Assembly: GCF_001644225.1 (NCBI RefSeq)
Contig: NZ_LSTV01000002.1
Location: forward strand, 1-64,000
From: Microbacterium oleivorans
Lineage (GTDB): Bacteria; Actinomycetota; Actinomycetes; Actinomycetales; Microbacteriaceae
Direction: 5' to 3'
DNA length: 64,000 bases
In this document: piece by piece, positions 8,639 through 17,972 of the stretch
Layout: each line of letters begins with the position of its first letter
Position numbering within the stretch: the stretch's first letter is position 1
Notes under the pieces: model-generated
Database searches by the model: none
The model's input: the letters and a program-made list of their open reading frames with translations, nothing else
What the model was told of the DNA's origin: nothing
Translations under genes and position numbers: made by a program

Positions 8639-9295
8639 TCAGTCAGAGACCGCCTCATCAAGCGCATCGGTGAGATCGCTCAGCTGCGTAAGTTCGAGCA
8701 CCTCGCCGTCCAGGAAAAACGTGGGTGTTCCCTGCACGTCCCATGCAATGCCTTCGTTGTAGTCGAGCTCCACGCGCGCTCGTGTTTCCGGGTCTGCGAC
8801 CGCCGCGTCGAACGCGGTCATGTCGAGCCCGAGTTCTTCAGCGAAGGTGCGGAACCGGGGCGCCTCTGAGCTTTGGCGCTCCCCCCACTCCGCTTGCGTT
8901 TCGAACATGCGGTGGTACATGTCCTCGACCTTTCCCTGCTGGGCGGCGGCTTCGACGGCGAGGGCAGCGTTCATCGAATTGGCGTGAGAAGGGATGGGGA
9001 AGTACCGGATGGCGTAGTTGATATCGCCGCGGTACTGCTCGCGGACCTGCTCAATCACGGGGTAGAGACCGCCACAGGCCTCGCACTCAAAATCGAGGAA
9101 CTCGACAAGCGTGGGAGCGTCGGGGCCGGCCTCATCCAGGATGTGTGTGTTGGTCCGGGTGCCTGGAAGGGCACTTCCGCTGGGTTCAGGTTCGGGGGCT
9201 GCAGGCCGGTTCATCACCGCGATGAGGATCGCTCCGATGACCACCGCGATGAGACCGGCGAGGACGAGGATCGTCACTTTCGCGGGTGTTTTCAT
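8639..9295 (-). CDS. DsbA/BdbD-family membrane-anchored thiol oxidoreductase
   Basis: A 218-residue protein with one N-terminal membrane anchor and an extracytoplasmic DsbA-type thioredoxin fold. The active site is CEAC (Cys71-Cys74) within EFLDFECEACGG, and the cis-Pro loop is GTPTFFLDG near the C-terminus. It probably introduces or isomerises disulfides in exported proteins. ATG 9295 has AAGAAGGAC upstream, which sets the start over longer frames. It lies directly upstream of ccsB. With the TlpA-like protein it gives the island two opposing thiol enzymes. Confidence 0.85.
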   Translation of the reverse strand: MKTPAKVTILVLAGLIAVVIGAILIAVMNRPAAPEPEPSGSALPGTRTNTHILDEAGPDAPTLVEFLDFECEACGGLYPVIEQVREQYRGDINYAIRYFPIPSHANSMNAALAVEAAAQQGKVEDMYHRMFETQAEWGERQSSEAPRFRTFAEELGLDMTAFDAAVADPETRARVELDYNEGIAWDVQGTPTFFLDGEVLELTQLSDLTDALDEAVSD

Positions 9296-9515
9296 GATTC
9301 GTGTCCTTCTTCCGTCTGCGCAGATCGCGCGCGCCAATGAGAGCCATGGACGGCTCAGATGCGGTGACCTGTGAGCAGCGCGTGCCGCAGAGACCGCGTC
9401 GGCTAGTTATCGCGGACGGGACTTGGATGCCGCGATCGAAGAGGTAGCAGGACGGGTCAGAGCGAGGCGTACGGGAGGCGCGGTCAGGGTCTACGCGAGT
9501 GCCGTCAGCTACCAG

Positions 9516-9938
9516 TCACGTCCGCGAGATGCTCAACAGAGAAGGCGTCGGGGCTCGGGGCGGCGCCTGAACCCAAGGAATCAGCGACAGGGGCAGGGGG
9601 CGCAACCGAGCGTAAACGTGCACTCGTCGTCGCTGTACTCCGCCTTGGGGTGTCAAGAGGATGAGCAGTCCGCAGAACAGGCCGATCGCGCACAGGACAA
9701 GACCGAAGCCTTCTGCCTGCGTCGCGGTAGGAACGGTGACAGCGTTGTCGGACCGTGGTTCTTCCTGATCGGTCTGCACCGTACCCGAATACGGGGCACT
9801 CACGTCCGCGGCCTCCGCATGACCGATACCGGCGCCGGTGAGGAGGAGCAGTAACGACAGCGCGACACACGTCACGATTCTCGTTATCAACAAACGGTCA
9901 CGGGTCGCATCCGGTGCGGACGTCGAGATGCGAAACAT
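9516..9938 (-). CDS. Membrane protein of unknown function, possibly DUF6153-like
   Basis: About 140 residues. There is a signal or anchor helix (about 18-40), a short acidic extracytoplasmic part, a second helix rich in Leu/Cys (about 80-100), and a Pro/Arg-rich tail ending APPRAPTPSLLSISRT. That ending resembles the C-termini I recall for DUF6153 proteins, which accompany actinobacterial copper genes, but the match is weak. The start could be ATG 9938 or TTG 9947. It sits between the ATPase set and the DsbA-like gene. Confidence 0.5.
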   Translation of the reverse strand: MFRISTSAPDATRDRLLITRIVTCVALSLLLLLTGAGIGHAEAADVSAPYSGTVQTDQEEPRSDNAVTVPTATQAEGFGLVLCAIGLFCGLLILLTPQGGVQRRRVHVYARLRPLPLSLIPWVQAPPRAPTPSLLSISRT

Positions 9939-10024
9939 GTAGTTCAAAGTTATCTCAGGTACTCAGCGACCTCGGTGATTCAGTGGCCATGAGGATACGG
10001 AGGTAACAGCCCCAGCGGGGACCG

Positions 10025-10275
10025 TCACAGCGGAGTTCGCGGCGGTGATCCTTGCCCAGTAGCTTCCGATCCACCGGCCTGATCCTGGGATGCGTCGTTG
10101 TCGCACGAAGCGTCATGAGAGTGCCCGGGCGCCTGACGCTGGGTAGCAGCCAACCTCACGATGATGACGACGCCGACAATGAGGACGAGCGCAAGAAGTG
10201 CGGTCGACGACAGAGCGAAGATGAGGCTCGCGGAAGTCCAGCCTGACTGCACCGTACTCACGACCTGCGCAACAT

Positions 10276-10279
<4 letters not shown>
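10025..10279 (-). CDS. Small single-span membrane protein downstream of the metal ATPase
   Basis: An 84-residue protein with one membrane helix (about 18-45) and a hydrophilic tail containing HSHDASCDND, a possible metal-binding stretch. Its start overlaps the ATPase stop by 4 nt (ATGA), so it is made together with the pump. No family recognised. A role as a pump accessory or metal donor is suggested only by position. Confidence 0.65.
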
Positions 10280-12389
<2,110 letters not shown>

Positions 12390-12393
<4 letters not shown>

Positions 12394-12752
12394 TGCGCGA
12401 CTTCCGCCGAGCCGGTGGGCGCGCAGCACTCGCACCCATCCGCCGTGCAAGCCACGCCCTTGTCCACCGCGACGACCGCCTCGAGCAACTGCCGCAAGCC
12501 CAACGCGAGATGCGGGTCCGCGACCTCATATCGCGTGCGTCTTCCCTCCGGGGAAGCGACAATCAGCCCACACCCCCGCAAGCACGCCAGGTGGTTCGAC
12601 ACATTCGTACGCGACAGGTCGAGCTCGCGCGCCAACTCCGCCGGATACCCAGGCGCATCCAGGAGTGACAGCAGGATCCGGGAACGCGTCGGATCAGCCA
12701 TCGCCCGACCGAGACGGTTCATGACGTCCACACGCGAAGCAAGAGTCAGCAT
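12390..12752 (-). CDS. cmtR: CmtR-type Cd/Pb-sensing ArsR-family repressor
   Basis: A 120-residue regulator that resembles Mycobacterium CmtR from the first residue (MLTLASRV; RLGRAMADPTRSRILLSLLD; TNVSNHLACLRGCGL). The sensing Cys pair sits in CLRGCG within the DNA-recognition helix, and the tail adds more thiols (ACTADGCECC). CmtR releases DNA on binding Cd or Pb. ATG 12752 aligns with CmtR and fits a leaderless transcript. It is coupled to the ATPase, which it very likely represses. Confidence 0.9.
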
Positions 12753-12778
12753 GCAATGACTATACATCCGGCGCTGAC
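12745..12778 (-). promoter_or_regulatory. Promoter and possible operator of the cmtR-ATPase operon
   Basis: TATAGT on the minus strand (12764-12759) lies 6 nt before the cmtR ATG, typical of a leaderless actinobacterial promoter. It is framed by the inverted repeat GTCAGC/GCTGAC (12745-12750 and 12773-12778), a candidate binding site for the repressor. Confidence 0.45.
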
Positions 12779-12839
12779 CTATTTTTGGGCAGAGTTCTCC
12801 CCTGGAAGTGGCGTATGAGCGATTTTCTGGTGTCTGCAG

Positions 12840-12980
12840 TTACTTCCGCTTGGCGCGCTGCAGCTGTCGGGCGCGCTTGTTCACGCGGTCCGACAGCAAG
12901 GGCAGGGCCTTGCAGATGAATACGGTCATCGACGTGATGACCGTCGCAGGCACCGAGATGATGTAGACCATGTGGTCCAT
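12840..12980 (-). CDS. 46-residue single-span membrane protein with strong ribosome binding site
   Basis: A short reading frame of 46 residues. It begins MDHMVYIISVPATVI, has one membrane helix (about 4-26) with a Cys, and ends in a very basic tail (RVNKRARQLQRAKRK). The ATG is preceded by AAGGAGGT at ideal spacing, the best ribosome binding site in this part of the window, which argues that it is translated. It lies upstream of the cmtR operon on the same strand, behind two tandem hairpins. No family recognised; an inner-membrane small regulator or pump partner is conceivable. Confidence 0.65.
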   Translation of the reverse strand: MDHMVYIISVPATVITSMTVFICKALPLLSDRVNKRARQLQRAKRK

Positions 12981-13051
12981 CTCGCCACCTCCTTTTCGGA
13001 GTGTCCGGCCGTGGCCGAAGCGTGCCTAACCGTCGATGCGGGAAGGCATAG

Positions 13052-13080
13052 AAAAAGCCGGTCCCAGAGGGGGCCGGCTT
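13052..13080 (-). terminator. Hairpin with U-tract upstream of the small membrane protein
   Basis: AAGCCGG and CCGGCTT form a 7-bp GC-rich stem. Read on the minus strand it is followed by TTTTTC, the form of an intrinsic terminator. It lies inside the leader of the 46-residue frame, so it may act as an attenuator. Confidence 0.6.
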
Positions 13081-13096
13081 GCTACGCCAAAAACGA

Positions 13097-13120
13097 AATC
13101 CCGGTGGGCTCACCGGGATT
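13097..13120. terminator. Perfect 10-bp stem hairpin, probable terminator
   Basis: AATCCCGGTG pairs with CACCGGGATT around a GGCT loop. It is followed by TTTT on the plus strand and by a T-rich run on the minus strand, so it could work in either direction. It is in tandem with the hairpin at 13052-13080. Confidence 0.6.
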
Positions 13121-13220
13121 TTGGGCGCACTTCTCTAACACGTGACACATTACGCGACTCCACGTCCGCGAGCGGCGTTGGAGACCGGCGTGTCGAGACC
13201 TCGGCGCTTGCCGCTGGGCG

Positions 13221-13318
13221 CCGAAAACCCTTACCGAAACCAAGTTCTGGACCACGTTTACGGCGGGCGTTTCAGCGTCTTCCACGCGATGCGGCCGAAA
13301 ACAATCGTTTTCGGCGCA
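13221..13318 (+). repeat. Palindromic intergenic repeat, copy B
   Basis: Same layout as copy A and in the same orientation: CCGAAAAC, then CCGAAACC, a TTTACGGCGGGCG segment, and the core CGAAAACAATCGTTTTCG at 13296-13313, again 75 nt from the unit start. With copy A it brackets the metal island. Confidence 0.85.
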
Positions 13319-13385
13319 TCGCGTGGCTCGGTTCGGGTAATTGAGCCGGAAACCATGCCTCAACACCTGCATGCCACGATGAGAC

Positions 13386-13679
13386 ATGCGACCTTACGAC
13401 GACATCTTGCGAAGCATCGATCGGCTGGTTGATGAGGAACGCCAGCGAATGATCGCGAAGTACTCGCAGCACTCGACCCTCGGCCCCGATGCCGAGGGCG
13501 ACGGCTTCATCGCAGACATCCTCGTCGGCTACCGCGCAGGACTTCATAGAGCGCTGATGCCGCTGCTGAGCGAGCCGGGGTTGCAGCGCGCCATCGAAGG
13601 ATACGAGCGCGGCTCAGACCCGGATAAGGCCGATCGCATGCGGCGGGCACTTGAAGCGGCGGTCGAAATTCCCGAGTGA
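13386..13679 (+). CDS. Small hypothetical protein
   Basis: A 97-residue soluble, mostly helical, charged protein (MRPYDDILRSIDRLVDEERQR at the N-terminus). No family recognised and no membrane segment. It lies between repeat copies B and C in a zone of orphan genes. ATG 13386 is the first in the frame; no strong ribosome binding site is seen. Confidence 0.5.
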   Translation: MRPYDDILRSIDRLVDEERQRMIAKYSQHSTLGPDAEGDGFIADILVGYRAGLHRALMPLLSEPGLQRAIEGYERGSDPDKADRMRRALEAAVEIPE

Positions 13680-13707
13680 GCGTCGGGCTCATGTGCCGGC
13701 GCCATTC

Positions 13708-13803
13708 CGCCGTAAACGATCGTTTTCGGCGGATGCACCCGAAACGCCGAACTCGGCGCGCCGTAAACGGCAACCGCTACCGCGTTTCGGCGGCCGTTTT
13801 CGG
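13708..13803 (-). repeat. Palindromic intergenic repeat, copy C (inverted)
   Basis: Read on the minus strand from 13803: CCGAAAAC, CCGCCGAAAC, TTTACGGCG, then the core CGAAAACGATCGTTTACG at 13728-13711, once more 75 nt from the unit start. It fills the gap between two convergent genes. A degenerate extra core lies at 13834-13851 (about 15 of 18 positions match). Confidence 0.8.
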
Positions 13804-13870
13804 TTGGCCCGTAGTCGAGTGAGCGGGGCCGGCTGAAGACGATCGTTTCCGCAGGTCCGTTGAACTTTGG

Positions 13871-14179
13871 CTACCTGCCGAGGTGTCCGATCGCTCTCAT
13901 CACGTCGGCTAGCCACACCAGTTCAAACGTTAACGTCGACTCGGGAACGCGGCTGTTGAGCCGCTCCCATTGCTCCTCTAGGGAGCCGATCGTGAGTTCT
14001 GGTTGCTTGGAACGGGTCGCCTGGTAGATCTCCGGGAACGGGACGGAGAAGAAGTAGTCCTCGTAGACCTTGATTGTGCCGCCATTCATCGACTCGACGT
14101 GGTCAAGAACTCGCGCAAAAACCTCGCGCAGTTGCGTTGTCGAGATCTCTAGCGGCGCAAACGAATCCATGAGAGCCAT
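13871..14179 (-). CDS. Hypothetical protein, about 102 residues
   Basis: A soluble protein starting MALMDSFAPLEISTTQLREVF, with an aromatic middle (KVYEDYFFSVPFPEIYQ) and an acidic end. It is compact, with no membrane segment or catalytic motif I recognise. ATG 14179 and ATG 14170 are both possible starts, and longer frames exist without support. Its context of orphan genes and repeats gives no functional hint. Confidence 0.5.
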   Translation of the reverse strand: MALMDSFAPLEISTTQLREVFARVLDHVESMNGGTIKVYEDYFFSVPFPEIYQATRSKQPELTIGSLEEQWERLNSRVPESTLTFELVWLADVMRAIGHLGR

Positions 14180-14326
14180 GGTAAGGAGAGCGCGCCGGGG
14201 CCAGACACTTGCTCGTACGTGACGGCTGCGTACTACCAAGGTTCAGGTGTAGCGGGTCTGCGTAAGCCGGTCATGGTCCGCCCTCAAGCTTCGACTCGCT
14301 CGCAGGCGTGTTTATGCCAAAGTCGA

Positions 14327-14938
14327 ATGGTGCAGCTGAGTGACGAGGACCAGAAAAAGGAACTCCCAGAAGGTTTGCCACCTCTGGTGCGAGCTGCCGC
14401 CGTGGGCGATCTGGAGCAGGTGTGCGCCCTCCTTTCGGCCGGCGCCTCCGCGAATGAGGCCGACTCGACAGGATGGACTGCGTTGCATGCTGCAGCTGCA
14501 CGCCGTCATCCCCGAATCGTTGACGCTTTACTCGCGAGTGGCGCCAGTCCCGAGGCCGCCGACTCGGCCGGTTTCACGCCCCTTCTCAACGCGTCGGGTC
14601 CAGGGGACGCCGATAGCGTGAAAGCGCTCCTGGATGCTGGGGCCAACGTCACGGTCATGGACTTCGACGTTGGTTGGACGCCACTCAGCCGTGCCGCTGA
14701 GTGGGACAATTTCGAGGTCCTCACCCTCCTTCTAGCCGCGGGTGCTGACCCCAACCGGGGCGCGCCGCTCGTCGACGCCATTGAGGCGGGCAGCTTGCGT
14801 TGCGTTCGCGCGCTTGTAACCGCGGGCGCGGATACGTCGATGCGAGTCGATGACCACAGTGCGGCACAACTCGCGCGGACTCACAGCCACCATGATGTGG
14901 CGGATTACCTCGAGAGTTTGGGCCCCACCGGAGGGTGA
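14327..14938 (+). CDS. Ankyrin-repeat protein
   Basis: A 203-residue protein of about five ankyrin repeats, seen as spaced TALHAAA, TPLLNAS, TPLSRAAE and LLAAGADPN/ALVTAGADT motifs with a period near 33 residues. It has no signal peptide and probably acts in the cytoplasm as a protein-binding module. ATG 14327 was chosen; longer in-frame starts lack a ribosome binding site. No partner domain is fused to it. Confidence 0.8.
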   Translation: MVQLSDEDQKKELPEGLPPLVRAAAVGDLEQVCALLSAGASANEADSTGWTALHAAAARRHPRIVDALLASGASPEAADSAGFTPLLNASGPGDADSVKALLDAGANVTVMDFDVGWTPLSRAAEWDNFEVLTLLLAAGADPNRGAPLVDAIEAGSLRCVRALVTAGADTSMRVDDHSAAQLARTHSHHDVADYLESLGPTGG

Positions 14939-14970
14939 GGTGCGCTCGATCTTCCGCAGCGGATTTGACC

Positions 14971-15255
14971 TTACTTCTCGATCCAGCGCACCTCGCGGGC
15001 GGAAATGTTCAGCATCGGGAAGCGTGAGACCTCGCGCCAGGGGGTGCCGACGGACGGGTCGTACTCGATGAGCTCGTAGCTCCGACCGCATTCTCTCCAA
15101 CTTGTGCATGGTGCGACGTTTGGACTCTCGTCCCACGGCATACCTGCCAGCCGGCTGAGCTCTGCCAGTGCGTCATCTCGAGACGCGAACTCCCAGAAGA
15201 TGTCCTGATGGGTCTCGTCTCCGATGACAAAGACCGTTCGCTCCGCTCCGCTCAT
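14971..15255 (-). CDS. Small hypothetical protein
   Basis: A 94-residue soluble protein rich in Trp and acidic residues (FVIGDETHQDIFWEFASRDDALAEL; a CTSWRECGRSYELIEYD patch; ending EVRWIEK). The pattern suggests a compact alpha/beta fold. No family recognised. It is flanked by repeat copy D. Confidence 0.5.
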   Translation of the reverse strand: MSGAERTVFVIGDETHQDIFWEFASRDDALAELSRLAGMPWDESPNVAPCTSWRECGRSYELIEYDPSVGTPWREVSRFPMLNISAREVRWIEK

Positions 15256-15297
15256 TCGAGCAATCTACGCCGCTGACACACGCGTCGCGCAGTCTGC

Positions 15298-15422
15298 CGA
15301 AAACGATCGTTTTCGGCGCGACCGGCCGGGCATCGCCAGCGAACGCGACACGCCGAAGATCGACCGACCGAAAACCCCCGCCGAAACCGGATCGCGCCGA
15401 AACCCCTGCGGCACGTTTTCGG
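15298..15422 (-). repeat. Palindromic intergenic repeat, copy D (variant)
   Basis: It contains the perfect core CGAAAACGATCGTTTTCG at 15298-15315 and, 50-107 nt away, CCGAAAAC/GTTTTCGG arms with CCGCCGAAACC between them. Spacing differs from the 75 nt of copies A-C, so this is a longer or rearranged member. Confidence 0.7.
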
Positions 15423-15434
15423 TGCGGTCCTCAA

Positions 15435-15959
15435 TCAGCGTGCGAACACCCCGAGCTCGGTGACGGTGGCGGATGCCGCATCCCACCGCCTCAGCCCGCG
15501 AGCGACACCGACGATCGGCTCACCGAGCAGCGGCAGCGCGCGCTCGAGGTCGGCGATCTTCAGCCTGCGCGCGAGGGTGACGTGCGGCATCCACTCGCCC
15601 GGAGCGGTGTGCGGAGCGTCGTCACCCGGACCGGCGGCCTCGTGCACCGCCGCGTGCAGGGCGAGCAGCTCGGCCGACGGCACGACCGATCGTGCGAGCA
15701 CCCGCCGCTCCCCCGCGCCGAAGAGCACCACGGCACCGAGCGTCATCGGGAACGCCGCAGGCAGCGGCACCGACGCCAGCGATACCGACGAACGCACCAG
15801 CAGCGTCGCATGCGGCGCGTTCGAGGGCGACGTGTGCGCGGCGAGGCTCGAGAGCCCGGCGTCGGCGAGCGCCTGCCACTCCGCGCGCACGGCGCGCTCG
15901 GTCGCCGCATCGAGCTCGAGCTCGATGCTGACGACCGGCGCGCCGCGCATCGCGGTCAC
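15435..15959 (-). CDS. 2H phosphoesterase / 2'-5' RNA ligase-like protein
   Basis: A 174-residue protein with two HxT motifs about 75 residues apart (NAPHATLLV and WMPHVTLAR), the hallmark of 2H phosphoesterases that act on 2',3'-cyclic or 2'-5' phosphodiesters. GTG 15959 overlaps the peptidase stop (GTGA); ATG 15950 is the alternative. The cellular substrate is unknown. Confidence 0.8.
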   Translation of the reverse strand: MTAMRGAPVVSIELELDAATERAVRAEWQALADAGLSSLAAHTSPSNAPHATLLVRSSVSLASVPLPAAFPMTLGAVVLFGAGERRVLARSVVPSAELLALHAAVHEAAGPGDDAPHTAPGEWMPHVTLARRLKIADLERALPLLGEPIVGVARGLRRWDAASATVTELGVFAR

Positions 15960-17938
15960 CAGATCGTGACGCGCTTGTCCTCGTCGAGCCAGAGCTCATC
16001 CGACGGGGTCACGTCGAACGCCGCGTAGAACTCGTCGATGTTGCGGACGATCTGGTTGCAGCGGAACTCGTTGGGCGAGTGCGGGTCGATCGTCAGCAGG
16101 CGGATCGTCTCGGCATCCCGTCCCTTCTGCTGCCAGATCTGCCCCCAGCTCAGCAGCAGACGCTGGATGCCGGTGAGCCCGTCGATCACGGGACCGTCGG
16201 CATCCGTCGAGCCCGAGGACTTCAGGTGCAGCCGGTACGCCTTGATCGCGATGCCGAGACCGCCGAGATCACCGATGTTCTCGCCGATCGTCAGAGAACC
16301 GTTGACGGTGTGATCCGCCGACAGCCCCTGCGGCACGAGCGCGTTGTACTGCTCGATGAGGGTCTTCGTGCGCTCGGTGAACGCCGCGCGGTCCTCGTCG
16401 GTCCACCAGTCGTTCAGGGCACCGGTGCCGTCGAACGCGCTGCCCTGGTCGTCGAAGCCGTGACCGATCTCGTGGCCGATGACCGCGCCGATGCCGCCGT
16501 AGTTCGCGGCCGGGTCGCGCTCCATGTCGAAGAACGGGTGCTGCAGGATCGCCGCCGGGAAGACGATCTCGTTCATCAGCGGGTTGTAGTACGCGTTGAC
16601 CGTCTGCGGGGTCATGAACCACTCGTCGCGGTCGATCGGCGCCCCGAGCTTTGCGAGCTGCTGGTCGTGCTGCCACGCGTTCGAGCGGCGGACGTTGCCG
16701 ATGAGGTCGGATGCGTCGATCTCGAGGTCCGAGTAGTCCTTCCACTTCACCGGGTAGCCGACCTTGGGCGTGAACGCCTCGAGCTTCTCGAGCGCGCGCT
16801 CGCGCGTGGCGGGCGTCATCCACTCGAGCGACGAGATCGACTGCCGGTACGCCTCGATGAGGTTGTCGACGAGGACGTCCATCTCCTCCTTCGCGCGCGG
16901 CGGGAAGTGACGCTCGACGTACACCTTGCCGACCGCTTCGCCGAGGGCCGCCTCGACGAGCGAGACGCCGCGCTTCCAGCGCTCGCGGTTGACGGGCACA
17001 CCGGTCATCTCGGTGCCGTAGAACGCGAAGTTCGCGTCGACGAACGCCTGCGATAGGAACGGCGCCGACGAGCGGATGATCTGCAGGCGCAGCCACGCCT
17101 TCCAGTCCTCGAGCCGGTCCTCGACGAGCAGCGTGCCGAGGCCCTCGAAGAAGCTCGGCTGGTTGACGTCGACCTCCTCGATGACGCCCGCCTTGCCGGG
17201 GGCGACGGCGTCGCGCCAGGGCGCCAGGTCGACGCCGGTGAGCTGCACCGCGGCATCCCAGCTCATCAGGTTGTAGGTCGCGACGGCGTCACGGCTGCGG
17301 ACGTTGTCCCAGTGGTGCGACGCGATCTCGGTCTCGAGCGCGAGCACACGGTCGGCCTGCCCCTCGGCGTCGGCGACACCGGCGAGCTCGAAGACGGTCG
17401 CGACGTACGCACGGAAGGCGGCGCGGGTCTTCTCGAAGTTGTCGAGGCGGTAGTAGCTCTCGTCGGGAAGCGACAGGCCACCCTGTACGAGGAAGAGGAT
17501 GTACCGCTGCGGGTTGCCCGGGTCCGGCTCGATGTACGTGCTGAAGACGCCTGCGACGCCCTCACGCTCCAGCGTTCCGGAGGTCTGCAGCAGGCTCGGG
17601 ATGCCGGTGACCTGGTCGACGTACGTCAGCTGCGGCGCGATCGCCTCGGCGCCCTTCGCCTCGATCGCGGCGGTGTCCATGAAGCTCGCGTAGAGGTCGC
17701 CGATCTTGCGGGTCTCGGAGCCGGGCTCGGCACCCGTCGACTCCTCGATGATCGTCTTGACGTCCTTCTCGGCCTGCTCCGCGATGAGGTGGAACGACCC
17801 CCAGCGCGCCTTGTCCTCGGGGATCTCTGTGCGCTCCAGCCACGCGCCGTTGACGTGACGGAAGAGGTCGTCCTGCGGCCGGATGCCGGGGCTCAGCTCG
17901 TCGAGCTCGATGCCGGAGGGAAGCGTGTTCTCGGTCAT
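15956..17938 (-). CDS. M13 (neprilysin/PepO-type) zinc metallopeptidase
   Basis: A 660-residue oligopeptidase. The zinc site HEIGH lies near residue 485 in VIGHEIGHGFDDQGS, and the third ligand Glu lies near 553 in ENIGDLGG. The conserved NAYYNP and FPAAILQ segments upstream complete the M13 fold. There is no signal peptide, so it should be cytoplasmic and degrade short peptides. Length matches the family. It is followed without gap by the 2H phosphoesterase gene. Confidence 0.92.
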   Translation of the reverse strand: MTENTLPSGIELDELSPGIRPQDDLFRHVNGAWLERTEIPEDKARWGSFHLIAEQAEKDVKTIIEESTGAEPGSETRKIGDLYASFMDTAAIEAKGAEAIAPQLTYVDQVTGIPSLLQTSGTLEREGVAGVFSTYIEPDPGNPQRYILFLVQGGLSLPDESYYRLDNFEKTRAAFRAYVATVFELAGVADAEGQADRVLALETEIASHHWDNVRSRDAVATYNLMSWDAAVQLTGVDLAPWRDAVAPGKAGVIEEVDVNQPSFFEGLGTLLVEDRLEDWKAWLRLQIIRSSAPFLSQAFVDANFAFYGTEMTGVPVNRERWKRGVSLVEAALGEAVGKVYVERHFPPRAKEEMDVLVDNLIEAYRQSISSLEWMTPATRERALEKLEAFTPKVGYPVKWKDYSDLEIDASDLIGNVRRSNAWQHDQQLAKLGAPIDRDEWFMTPQTVNAYYNPLMNEIVFPAAILQHPFFDMERDPAANYGGIGAVIGHEIGHGFDDQGSAFDGTGALNDWWTDEDRAAFTERTKTLIEQYNALVPQGLSADHTVNGSLTIGENIGDLGGLGIAIKAYRLHLKSSGSTDADGPVIDGLTGIQRLLLSWGQIWQQKGRDAETIRLLTIDPHSPNEFRCNQIVRNIDEFYAAFDVTPSDELWLDEDKRVTIW

Positions 17939-17972
17939 GCGTCCACCCTATGGGCGTGCTCCGACCGCCGGC

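Larger units (their letters stand above)
12981..13385. other. Gene-free stretch with two hairpins and repeat copy B
   Basis: No convincing gene. From left to right it holds the leader of the 46-residue frame, two hairpins (13052-13080 and 13097-13120), a short unremarkable segment, repeat copy B, and the upstream region of the next plus-strand gene. Confidence 0.6.
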
